Origin: Lewinellaceae bacterium
GTDB taxonomy: Bacteria; Bacteroidota; Bacteroidia; Chitinophagales; Saprospiraceae
NCBI GenBank assembly: GCA_947459655.1
Contig: CANHEE010000012.1
Location: forward strand, 1 to 40,523
Reading direction: 5' to 3'
DNA: 40,523 nt
Position numbers and translations under genes: made by a program. Below the pieces are notes generated by a model. The model made no database searches and was not told where the DNA came from. It was given only the letters and a program-made list of their open reading frames with translations. Below, in pieces: positions 16,473 to 24,517 of the stretch (position 1 is the first letter of the stretch; each line of letters starts with the position of its first letter).

Positions 16473-18674
16473 ATGATTCACCTCCTCGGCATCAGGCACC
16501 ACGGTGCGGGTTCGGCAAGAAATGTCGTCGAACGCCTAGAACAGCTACAACCAGATCTCATCATGGTCGAAGGTGCACCTGAACTCAATGCCCTCACGCA
16601 CTGGGCGGGCGATAGCGGACTTGTACCACCGGTAGCAGTGCTGGGATACAATACCGAGAATCCTGCACAGGCCTGCTTTTATCCGTTTGCAGAATTTTCA
16701 CCTGAGTGGCAAGCCATGTTGTTCGCAAAACGAAACAACATAAAACTAGAAATGATTGATGCCCCGCTTTTTTATTTCAGTAAAATCGAAAATGAAGAAA
16801 AAGTCGGCAAAGTTCCGCTTTCATACCTGGCAGAAATTGATGGCTTCAGCAACAGCGAAGAGTGGTGGGATTACCGTTTTGAACGACAGAACCCAAACAG
16901 CAATCCGGAAACACACTTTGAAGCTGTTTTTACGGTAGTCAAAAACCTTCGCGAGGCCGGACTGCCATCCTCTCTCGAGAAAGAGAACATGTACCGCGAG
17001 GCATTTATGCGTCGGCAGATCAGAAAGGCTATCAAAGCGAAATACAGGAATATCGCCATCGTCTGCGGTGCCTGGCATGCGCCGGCTCTGATGCCCGATG
17101 ATTTTCCCGAAAAAAATGATGAGACGCTATTGAAATCAAGGTTCACGCCCAAAATAAAAACAGGAGTTACCTGGATTCCGTGGACAAACAGCAGGCTATC
17201 AGTCGAAAGTCAGTACGGGGCAGGTATTACCGCCCCGGCATGGTACGAGTGCCAGTGGTCATTTCCCGTCGATACCGCCGAAAACTGGCTGACAAGGGTC
17301 GCAAGGCTTTTTCGCAGCAAGTACCGTGATGTCTCAACAGCACATGTTATAGAGGCCCACAGACTTTCTTTCGCACTTTGCAGCCTCAGGGGCAGATCCC
17401 TGCCCAATCTGACCGACCTCAATGAAGCGGTCGTCTCTGTGATGTGTGGCGGTGACATACAGGTCTTTGACCAGATTATGAAAGAACTGCTGGTGGGGGA
17501 AAAAATAGGTACTGTACCCGACACGCTTCCCAAGCACCCACTGCAACTGGATTTTGAGATGCAGGCAAAAAAATGTCGACTGGTGCAGCAACCAATCGAA
17601 AAAGAACTCGAGCTTGACCTGCGAAATGCGCTCGACCTCCAGCGAAGCATTCTGCTGTACCGACTACAAGCACTCAACATAAGATGGGCACATCAGACGT
17701 TGGTTCGCAGCAAGGGTACATTCAAGGAAGTGTGGCGAATATCCTGGTCACCGGAAATGATGATTCAGATTCTGGAAATGGGAATTTGGGGCAGCACTGT
17801 TGAACTGGCGGCTATGCATTACATTCAGCACCAGGCAGATGAAAGCACAGAAATTTCAAAAATCGCCTCCCTAATCGGCGAAGTCATCCCCGCTGAACTG
17901 CTGATGCTTCTTGAAGGTCTGTTGGAAAAAATATACGATCTGGCCGCATTATCCACAGATATCATCGAATTGATGGCTACTGTTCCGACCATTGCAGATG
18001 TGAGCAGATATGGTAATGTCAGAAAAACCGATCTGAAATCCATGCAGCAATTGACCAAAGGACTGACTAAGCGAATTTGCGTTGGACTGTCCTACGCAAC
18101 ATTCGGACTCAATGAGGAGACCGCGTATAAAATGTTCTTGCTGCTCAGGAGGGTAAACGATGCACTCAGACTGATGCAGGATGAAGCACTAACGGAAGAA
18201 TGGAATGCCACCCTATTGAAAATTGTTTACCAGCGAAACACCACTCCCCTGCTTGCGGGATGCATATGCAGATTGCTCCTTGAATCGAAAACACTCCACG
18301 GATCTGAAGCTGCACGGCTGATGAATATGGCCCTTTCACCGGGCAATGCCACCGCCGACGCCGCTTCCTGGATGGAAGGATTTCTGGAGGGAAGCAGTAA
18401 AATCTTGCTGTACGACGAAACTTTGTGGAACCTGATAAACGACTGGATTGAACAGCTGACCGATGAAGCATTCACAAATGCTCTGCCGGTGTTGAGGCGA
18501 GCATTTTCGCGCTTTCCACCTTTGGAACGCAAAAAAATCGGTGAGAAAGCAATGGAGGGAAACAATGTTGGCGGGACACTAAAGTCGGGCTACAGCGAAT
18601 TCGATGGCCAACTGGCGCTTTCCGGACTACCCATGACACTTAAAATCTTGGGGCTGGAGCAACAGACCGTTTGA
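16473..18674 (+). CDS. DUF5682 family protein
   Basis: The 733-residue protein matches the DUF5682 family as I know it: N-terminal HLLGIRHHGAGSARNVVERL, LQPDLIMVEGAPE, then IAIVCGAWHAPAL (~200), and SFALCSLRGRSLPNLTDLNEA (~305). The GxRHHG and VCGAWHAP blocks recall the two histidine blocks of TraB/EreA/ChaN-like proteins, so the first ~280 residues may share that fold (inference). The rest is helical and rich in Leu. There is no signal peptide or membrane segment, so it is cytoplasmic. In many bacteria DUF5682 genes lie with a MoxR AAA+ ATPase, a VWA/CoxE-like protein and SWIM-domain genes; none is present here within the neighbouring genes, so it is an orphan copy. Function unknown. Confidence 0.8.
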   Translation: MIHLLGIRHHGAGSARNVVERLEQLQPDLIMVEGAPELNALTHWAGDSGLVPPVAVLGYNTENPAQACFYPFAEFSPEWQAMLFAKRNNIKLEMIDAPLFYFSKIENEEKVGKVPLSYLAEIDGFSNSEEWWDYRFERQNPNSNPETHFEAVFTVVKNLREAGLPSSLEKENMYREAFMRRQIRKAIKAKYRNIAIVCGAWHAPALMPDDFPEKNDETLLKSRFTPKIKTGVTWIPWTNSRLSVESQYGAGITAPAWYECQWSFPVDTAENWLTRVARLFRSKYRDVSTAHVIEAHRLSFALCSLRGRSLPNLTDLNEAVVSVMCGGDIQVFDQIMKELLVGEKIGTVPDTLPKHPLQLDFEMQAKKCRLVQQPIEKELELDLRNALDLQRSILLYRLQALNIRWAHQTLVRSKGTFKEVWRISWSPEMMIQILEMGIWGSTVELAAMHYIQHQADESTEISKIASLIGEVIPAELLMLLEGLLEKIYDLAALSTDIIELMATVPTIADVSRYGNVRKTDLKSMQQLTKGLTKRICVGLSYATFGLNEETAYKMFLLLRRVNDALRLMQDEALTEEWNATLLKIVYQRNTTPLLAGCICRLLLESKTLHGSEAARLMNMALSPGNATADAASWMEGFLEGSSKILLYDETLWNLINDWIEQLTDEAFTNALPVLRRAFSRFPPLERKKIGEKAMEGNNVGGTLKSGYSEFDGQLALSGLPMTLKILGLEQQTV

Positions 18675-18770
18675 GAACAATTCTGTACACCAGCATTTTT
18701 TATTCTGCTTCACTCGCAGCACTACACAATAATTGATTTTATCCGCCTCCAAGATTATCAATAATAGTAC

Positions 18771-18778
18771 TATTTTTG
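18771..18778 (+). promoter_or_regulatory. Bacteroidota -7 element (TAttTTTG) upstream of the radical SAM gene
   Basis: TATTTTTG fits TAnnTTTG exactly, in the 241-base gap between the DUF5682 and radical SAM genes, leaving a ~130-base leader. No TTG is found at the proper -33 spacing. Confidence 0.4.
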
Positions 18779-18915
18779 CGACTCAATTGTCGGTTGCCAG
18801 CTGTATGCACTTCTGTTTTTTACAGACCTGACCTAGCCGGTACTTATCGGTAGCACACCCGAGTAATTTAGAATTTTTCATTCAGTAGAACCAATCCTTC
18901 GGGACCACTTTTGTT

Positions 18916-21138
18916 TTGTCAAAAAAAGTACTTTTAATCACTCCGCCTTTTGTGCAGTTGAATACGCCCTACCCGGCTACGGCTTACCTCAAAGGTTTTT
19001 TCAATACAATTGGAGTGGAATCTTTTCAGGTTGATCTGGGTATTGAAGTCATTCTTGAAATATTCAGCAGAAAGGGTTTGCGAGAGGTGTTCAACCGTAT
19101 TGAGGATCGCTACGATTCACTATCGGAAAACGCCCGTAGAATTTTTGATCTGCGGGAAGATTATCTTGCCTGCATAGAACCGGTTATTGATTTTCTGCAA
19201 CACAAAAATCCCACCCTAGCACTCTCGGTGGCCGATCGGAGTTTTTTACCCGAAGCAGGTAGATTCGCTGAAACAGATGAGCTGGACTGGGCTTTCGGAA
19301 GTATGGGTACCCATGACAAAGCCCGACATCTGGCTACTCTATTTTTGGAGGACATCGGAGACCTTATTAGAGAGGCAATCGATGAACATTTCGGATTCAG
19401 CCGCTATGCCGAAAGGCTGGGCCGCACAATGACCCATTTCGCACCACTGGAAACAGAACTGGAAAAGGAGGATACCTTCGTGACTAGTATTTTATTGAAA
19501 CTACTTGAAGAAAAGGTCAAACTGACCAATCCTCGACTGGTGCTCATCACCATTCCCTTTCCGGGAAATGTTTTCTCCGCATTTAAAATAGGCCAATACC
19601 TGAAAAAACACTACTCCGGAATACAGGTCGCCATAGGCGGTGGATACTGTAACACGGAATTGCGCTCGCTCTCCGACGACAGGGTTTTTCGTTATGTGGA
19701 TTTCATCACGCTCGATGATGGTGAACTCCCGGTTAAACTTTTACTGGATCATCTGGACGGAAAACGTTCAAAATTTGAGTTGAAAAGAACGTTTGTCTGT
19801 ACCAAAAATTCAGGCGATACCGCAGGAGTAGTGTCTTATGTGAATGGAGCCACTGAAAAAGACATTCCCCAAAGGGAAACCGGTACGCCAGATTATTCTG
19901 ACCTGCCACTGAAAAACTACCTTTCAGTGCTGGAAATTGCCAATCCGATGCACCGTCTATGGAGTGATGGTCGCTGGAACAAACTTACACTTGCACATGG
20001 TTGCTACTGGGGGAAATGCAGCTTTTGTGATGTGTCACTTGATTACATAGGACGATACGAACCAATCAACGCCACCATAATCTGCGACAGAATTCAGACC
20101 ATCATCAATCAGACCGGAGAAACCGGTTTTCATTTTGTTGATGAAGCTGCACCACCAGCACTGATGAGAGATTTGGCCATAGAAATTATGAGGCGAAACA
20201 TGACCATCAGCTGGTGGACCAATATCCGCTTCGAGAAACGCTTCACTCCTGACCTCTGCAAACTCCTTAAAACTTCAGGCTGCATTGCCGTTTCGGGTGG
20301 ACTCGAGGTGGCATCCGACCGACTACTGGAACTCATGCAAAAGGGCGTAAGCGTAGCGCAGGTAGCTAGGGTAGCCGATGCTTTTACCGCAGCAGGAATT
20401 ATGGTGCATGCCTACCTCATGTACGGCTTCCCTACCCAAACAGCAAAAGAGACAATTGATTCAATGGAAATTGTCCGGCAACTTTTTGAAGCAGGTGTGA
20501 TTCAATCCGGTTTCTGGCACCAATTTGCCATGACCGCACATAGTCCGGTGGGACTGGAACCGCAGAAATATAAGGTCATCAGAACCGGACCAGAATTTGG
20601 GGGCTTTGCCGACAACGACCTTTACCACTCAGACCCCACGGGTGCGAATCATGAACTTTTTTCTGACGGATTAAAGAAATCACTCTTCAATTATATGCAC
20701 GGCATCGGATTGGATTACCCACTTAGCGAGTGGTTTGATTTTTCCATACCAAGAACAGGCATCAAGACAGACTTTATAGAAAAGGTGCTCCAAGAGCAGC
20801 CGGAAGAAGAACCTTCAGGGAACATGAATCTGGTTTGGATATCCAACGTGCCCAAGATCGTGCATAGCAAGGGAAAAAATTCTCCGGGCGACATGTGTGA
20901 ACTGAGCTTCAGTGATAAAAAAAACCATTACAGCGTACCAACTGGTCGAGATACTGCTGAATGGCTTTGCAAAATACTTCATGAACTAAGGCCCCAATCA
21001 AATCAGCCGCTCCTGACCTACGCACAATTCAAGGCAAAATTCGCAGCCGCAGAACTACAGGACTATGATAATTTTGAGCAATTCAGAACATCCTATACCT
21101 GGCAGCAGATCCGAAACAAAGGGTTACTCTGTGTCTGA
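18916..21138 (+). CDS. B12-binding-type radical SAM protein with C-terminal extension, TTG start
   Basis: The 740-residue protein starts at TTG 18916: the frame opens directly into SKKVLLITPPFVQLNTPYPA, the usual beginning of B12-binding/radical SAM enzymes, and no ATG is near. Residues ~1-290 form a Rossmann-like B12-binding-type domain (VAIGGGYCNTEL, then YVDFITLDDGE), though the classical DxHxxG cobalamin motif was not seen. The radical SAM domain (~355-600) has its cluster cysteines at 363, 368 and 371 in GCYWGKCSFC, i.e. CX4CX2C rather than CX3CX2C. Further blocks are GFHFVDEAAPP and VSGGLEVASDRLLELMQKGV. About 140 further residues at the C-terminus are not recognised. No precursor-peptide or partner gene is visible. 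It probably modifies a carbon centre by methylation or rearrangement; substrate unknown. Confidence 0.85.
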   Translation: MSKKVLLITPPFVQLNTPYPATAYLKGFFNTIGVESFQVDLGIEVILEIFSRKGLREVFNRIEDRYDSLSENARRIFDLREDYLACIEPVIDFLQHKNPTLALSVADRSFLPEAGRFAETDELDWAFGSMGTHDKARHLATLFLEDIGDLIREAIDEHFGFSRYAERLGRTMTHFAPLETELEKEDTFVTSILLKLLEEKVKLTNPRLVLITIPFPGNVFSAFKIGQYLKKHYSGIQVAIGGGYCNTELRSLSDDRVFRYVDFITLDDGELPVKLLLDHLDGKRSKFELKRTFVCTKNSGDTAGVVSYVNGATEKDIPQRETGTPDYSDLPLKNYLSVLEIANPMHRLWSDGRWNKLTLAHGCYWGKCSFCDVSLDYIGRYEPINATIICDRIQTIINQTGETGFHFVDEAAPPALMRDLAIEIMRRNMTISWWTNIRFEKRFTPDLCKLLKTSGCIAVSGGLEVASDRLLELMQKGVSVAQVARVADAFTAAGIMVHAYLMYGFPTQTAKETIDSMEIVRQLFEAGVIQSGFWHQFAMTAHSPVGLEPQKYKVIRTGPEFGGFADNDLYHSDPTGANHELFSDGLKKSLFNYMHGIGLDYPLSEWFDFSIPRTGIKTDFIEKVLQEQPEEEPSGNMNLVWISNVPKIVHSKGKNSPGDMCELSFSDKKNHYSVPTGRDTAEWLCKILHELRPQSNQPLLTYAQFKAKFAAAELQDYDNFEQFRTSYTWQQIRNKGLLCV

Positions 21139-21168
21139 ATAAAGTGCATTGGTACTTCCTGCAATAAA

Positions 21169-21195
21169 AATGTGCCGGAAAAATCACGGCACATT
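21169..21195. terminator. Hairpin after the radical SAM gene
   Basis: Arms 21169-21177 and 21187-21195 pair perfectly over 9 bp with a 9-base loop, 30 bases after the radical SAM stop and between two converging genes. It probably ends one or both transcripts. No U-tract. Confidence 0.45.
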
Positions 21196-21213
21196 GATTG
21201 AAAGAGAAAAATT

Positions 21214-21235
21214 GCTTTCTGGGGCAATAGAAAGC
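21214..21235 (-). terminator. Small hairpin after the minus-strand outer-membrane protein gene
   Basis: GCTTTCT and AGAAAGC (7 bp, 8-base loop), 27 bases past the stop of the minus-strand gene at 21263. On that strand it is followed by an AT-rich stretch. Weaker than its neighbour at 21169. Confidence 0.35.
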
Positions 21236-21262
21236 TATAGATAACAATTGAAAAACCTGAAA

Positions 21263-22000
21263 TCAGGACCGCGCTTTACATTTCATTCGGTAATCAAACA
21301 ATCCCATTTTCAAACCCACATTGAAATTCAAACCGGACAACTGACTGTTCGAAAGCGTTGAAACGGTGCTTCCAGAGGGATAAGAAACGTTCGAACCGCC
21401 AGCAACTACCCTGTAATTGGCTCCGACATACAGTTTTGCAAAACGAAAAAGATTGGCTTCCACACGCAGTCCGGGCTGAATGACAAAAAACGGATTGTTC
21501 CTGTCGAATCTCTTTGCAGGATCATGATCAGGTTGTTGGTTTAGATCGTCAAAACGGCGTCCGCCGCGTAGTGAATCCACTCTTGCCATACCGGCACCAA
21601 GCACGAGTGGGATGCTCAGGTGTACAAGCGAGTGTGGGGCAATGGTATATTCAAGTTGTGCACCACCAAGGCCGTAGTTCATGTGAAGACCTTTATTGTT
21701 CAGTTCAGTGGGAGTGAAACTTCTGCTGTGTGAGGCGGAAAGGCCAACGGCGAGGCGCTGATTAATCACAAACATTCCAGACAATCCCGCTGCAGGCGCA
21801 TAGGCACCGACAGCACCTACATACTGAAATTCAGGTGACACATAAATGCCAAGGGTTTTTATGGATGGCGAGACGGCACTCCAAAGTGTACGTGTTTTAG
21901 CCGGCGCAGTGGAATCGGCGACATTATCGATATTTTGGGCAGTTGCAACGAGAGAACTGCAGATTGCAGTGAAGATAAACAGACTAATTTTTCTAAACAT
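21263..22000 (-). CDS. Outer-membrane beta-barrel-like protein
   Basis: The 245-residue protein starts at the ATG at 22000, where the signal peptide MFRKISLFIFTAICSSLVATAQ begins; a further 12 upstream codons are open but contain MCLFLLHKKKQV and are not needed. The mature part shows alternating beta-strand pattern with many aromatic and Gly residues (LGIYVSPEFQYVGAVGAYAP, AGLSGMFVINQRLAVGLSAS, LYVGANYRVVAGGSNVSY, LSGLNFNVGLKMGLFDY), as in small PorT/OmpW-like barrels of 8-10 strands. It ends KCKARS rather than in an aromatic residue, so the last strand may be a few residues upstream. It is divergent from the ECF sigma gene across a 396-base gap, which makes it a possible member of that regulon. 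Confidence 0.65.
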   Translation of the reverse strand: MFRKISLFIFTAICSSLVATAQNIDNVADSTAPAKTRTLWSAVSPSIKTLGIYVSPEFQYVGAVGAYAPAAGLSGMFVINQRLAVGLSASHSRSFTPTELNNKGLHMNYGLGGAQLEYTIAPHSLVHLSIPLVLGAGMARVDSLRGGRRFDDLNQQPDHDPAKRFDRNNPFFVIQPGLRVEANLFRFAKLYVGANYRVVAGGSNVSYPSGSTVSTLSNSQLSGLNFNVGLKMGLFDYRMKCKARS

Positions 22001-22396
22001 TACTTGTTTTTTTTTGTGTAAAAGAAAAAGGCACATTCATTACCCCTTACGCCCCTCCTCGAGAAATGGTTGCCAAAGCAATGAAAAGCCATAGGGAAAC
22101 ACATAAAAAATCAAGACCGGAATTGGTTCCAACAAATTGATATTCAGTCAAAAAAAGCGAAATGTTTATTTCTATCAATCTCGACACAATTGACCACAAC
22201 AACATGTCACTAATCGTCTGAAGTGACACACAGTTGATATCCTTGAACAATTCACATAAAGCAAGTAAAATCTGCTTAAATGTACATGCAACCATTTAAC
22301 TCAAGGTTCTTACTTTCAAAGTATCCGTTTACCGGTAATGGCAACCCTTGAGCCGACCGCAACGTAAGGGATATAATCACATCAATCAAACCGAAT
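22001..22396. other. 396-base divergent intergenic region with two dyads
   Basis: I see no gene here. It holds a 7-bp perfect dyad TGTCACT-N10-AGTGACA (22205-22228) and a longer imperfect hairpin (22300-22308 with 22343-22352, one bulged base) just before the sigma gene. No TAnnTTTG element fits either gene, which would suit control by an alternative sigma factor. A 7-T/9-T rich tract near 22007 precedes the minus-strand gene. Confidence 0.4.
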
Positions 22397-22984
22397 TTGT
22401 TTTCAAAAAAACGAACCACCTTTAACGAGGAAAACCTTGAGGAAATCGTTGCGGCCTGTCTGAAAGGTCGCGAAGATGCCCATCGCATGCTGTTTGGGAT
22501 GTACTTCCCGTATGCCAAAAGCATCGCCACTCGATATTCGTCTGATGATGATGAAGCTAGAGAAATCATCAACGATTCTTTTTTGAAGGTATTCAAAAAT
22601 CTGGTGATGTATGATTTCGATCTGCCATTTAGGGCATGGCTAAGAACGATCGTGGTGCATACCTCCATTGATTATTTCCGCCGAAAAAAGAAGTACGCCA
22701 TACTATCTTTTCAGGAGCAATTGCCCGAGACGCAGGTAAGTGAGACCATCATTGACAGAATGTCCGCTGAGGAAATTATGATTCTTGTCCGCAGACTTAG
22801 CCCTGCATACAGAACCGTTTTTATGATGTATGTCGTTGATGGCTTTAACCACAGGGAAATCGCTGAACTATTGAACATTAATGAGGGGACATCAAAATCC
22901 AATCTGTCCAAGGCGCGTATCAGACTTCAGGAGATGATTTTGGAGGAAAACCCTGAATTATATCATCATTACTACAAGAACTGA
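22397..22984 (+). CDS. ECF-type RNA polymerase sigma factor, TTG start
   Basis: The 195-residue protein is a sigma-70 family ECF factor. Region 2 covers ~15-85 (GREDAHRMLFGMYFPYAKSI, SSDDDEAREIINDSFLKVFK, FDLPFRAWLRTIVVH), and region 4 covers ~125-180 (RRLSPAYRTVFMMYVVDG, FNHREIAELLNINEGTSKS, NLSKARIRLQEMI). The start is TTG at 22397: a stop lies at 22349, no ATG or GTG lies between, and region 2 would lose its first helix if translation began at the ATG further in. It directs polymerase to its own promoter set, usually under a membrane anti-sigma factor. The next gene (55 bases on) is the probable partner. No zinc-binding or C-terminal extension is present. Confidence 0.93.
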   Translation: MFSKKRTTFNEENLEEIVAACLKGREDAHRMLFGMYFPYAKSIATRYSSDDDEAREIINDSFLKVFKNLVMYDFDLPFRAWLRTIVVHTSIDYFRRKKKYAILSFQEQLPETQVSETIIDRMSAEEIMILVRRLSPAYRTVFMMYVVDGFNHREIAELLNINEGTSKSNLSKARIRLQEMILEENPELYHHYYKN

Positions 22985-23039
22985 CACATTCTAAAGTTGT
23001 GAAATAATTTTTTTCAGCCACTTTTAACAATATAGTACG

Positions 23040-24320
23040 ATGGGAACAGAATCCTTCGACAATAGAATTAAAGATAAACTTCAACAATACAATCCCGAAT
23101 TTCAGGAACATGACTGGGAGCAATTTGCTCTGCTTCTGCGGACACAAAATACCTGGTGGATGCGGCACCGCGAGAAGGTGACTTATGCAGCCGCAGTGCT
23201 GACATTGCTGTTGCTCTCGTTTCAGAATTTTAGCTTATGGGAGAGCAACAAGCAGCTTAAGGAAGCACTTTCTGATAAATTAGTTTCGCAAACTTCCGCC
23301 AATACTGTGGAGTCAGTTGTCAGAGACACCATTTACATCGTGCACGACAATTATATTTATCGGGATTATCCATTAGCTAATAAATCAGCAATGCGGTCTT
23401 TTGGTATAAAAGAAGATGGAAGATCATTACAGAAAACAAATAATCCATTTTCGCAGCAAAACGACTTTTTGGCCGCTAAAAAAGAATCAACACCCGTGCA
23501 CACAATCCACTCGATCAAATCGAAAGAAATTCTAACGGACTATACCTCAACCGAAAATATAGGCAGCGAAACAGAACAAAACGTTTCTGAAAAAAATATT
23601 GAAACTGCTGTCTATACAACAGATTCGATTGCCTCTTCAGCTGCACAAACCGATTTACTTTTGGCTCAAAGCTCAGGCGAAACAGCTCAGGCACCTTCAA
23701 TAAAAACGCCACTGAAAAAAGAACTAACGCAACGCTACAATTTTGCCGGTGGAGTCAGTTCCCTTTTCAGAGATGATTTTCTGGCTGCCGGTATCGAGGC
23801 ATTGTACACACGTGGAAGACATTTTCAGCTTTCTGTGGGCCTGCAATATGGACAGGGTTTTCATGAATTGTTTCGGGACAATGATGAATTCAGAGAACAC
23901 CACAATACTGATTTCAGGGAGAAGTTCAATCAGCCCTTACCAGCAACTGTGAAATTTACGGATATACATTCCCGCACCCACCAGTGGACGTTACCGGTTG
24001 CAATGTACTATAAGCATCCGCTTCACAAGGGACTCGAGGCGTTTGCCGGAGTAGGAATAGCCGTGGATCTTTTCACTGCTCAGAACTACGCCTATCAATA
24101 CACCGAAAATGGAAACTCCACCCTGCGCGGCAGACTTCCGCTTCAGCAGGCAGGTTTGAGGCTGAACCATCTGCATATTTCCACGGGAATCCAGGTCAAT
24201 GTAAAATCCCTGATTTTCAGGGCCGAGCCTGTCCTGATCTTGGCCAATAATTTGGGGAGGTTCGAAAATAAATTCCAAATGGAACCGGGCCTTAGGACCG
24301 CTGTATTATACAGATTCTAA
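23040..24320 (+). CDS. Probable trans-envelope anti-sigma factor: cytoplasmic N-terminus, one TM helix, linker, outer-membrane barrel
   Basis: The 426-residue protein has no signal peptide. Residues 1-45 are polar and likely cytoplasmic (DNRIKDKLQQYNPEFQEHDW); residues ~47-67 form a single membrane helix (VTYAAAVLTLLLLSFQNFSLW); residues ~68-230 are polar, low in hydrophobics and probably unstructured. Residues ~232-426 have the alternating, aromatic and Gly-rich strands of an outer-membrane barrel (FQLSVGLQYGQGFHELF, TLPVAMYYKHPLHKGLEAF, LHISTGIQVNVKSLIFRAE), and the chain ends in YRF, as barrel proteins do. Together with the ECF gene 55 bases before it, this fits the dual membrane-spanning anti-sigma factors reported in Bacteroides thetaiotaomicron (from memory). 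Anti-sigma action is inferred from position and layout; no known anti-sigma domain was recognised. Confidence 0.7.
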   Translation: MGTESFDNRIKDKLQQYNPEFQEHDWEQFALLLRTQNTWWMRHREKVTYAAAVLTLLLLSFQNFSLWESNKQLKEALSDKLVSQTSANTVESVVRDTIYIVHDNYIYRDYPLANKSAMRSFGIKEDGRSLQKTNNPFSQQNDFLAAKKESTPVHTIHSIKSKEILTDYTSTENIGSETEQNVSEKNIETAVYTTDSIASSAAQTDLLLAQSSGETAQAPSIKTPLKKELTQRYNFAGGVSSLFRDDFLAAGIEALYTRGRHFQLSVGLQYGQGFHELFRDNDEFREHHNTDFREKFNQPLPATVKFTDIHSRTHQWTLPVAMYYKHPLHKGLEAFAGVGIAVDLFTAQNYAYQYTENGNSTLRGRLPLQQAGLRLNHLHISTGIQVNVKSLIFRAEPVLILANNLGRFENKFQMEPGLRTAVLYRF

Positions 24321-24382
24321 TGGCGAGAATCCGATGAGCTCATCTCTGCTTCGTGGGACAGGCGTGAGAGACCATTGATAAA

Positions 24383-24413
24383 TTGTCCATTTTAAAATTT
24401 TAAATTAGCTTTG
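24383..24413 (+). promoter_or_regulatory. Full Bacteroidota promoter: TTG, 20-base spacer, TAgcTTTG
   Basis: A TTG at 24383-24385 and TAGCTTTG at 24406-24413, separated by 20 bases, match the Bacteroidota housekeeping promoter. The spacer is A/T only apart from two C's at its start. It should start transcription near 24420, giving a leader of about 100 bases before the ATG at 24518. This is the best promoter in the window. Confidence 0.7.
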
Positions 24414-24517
24414 TAGCATTATCCACGACTAAAAAGATAATTGGATCGCGTATTATTCATAGTTGTTTCCAGCAAACAATTCAAAACAGATAATCTTTTT
24501 GCATTTAATATTTACTT

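Noticed and set aside
22047-22295. 82-codon minus-strand frame in the divergent gap
   Set aside because: No motif, no start context, and it crosses both dyads; judged non-coding.
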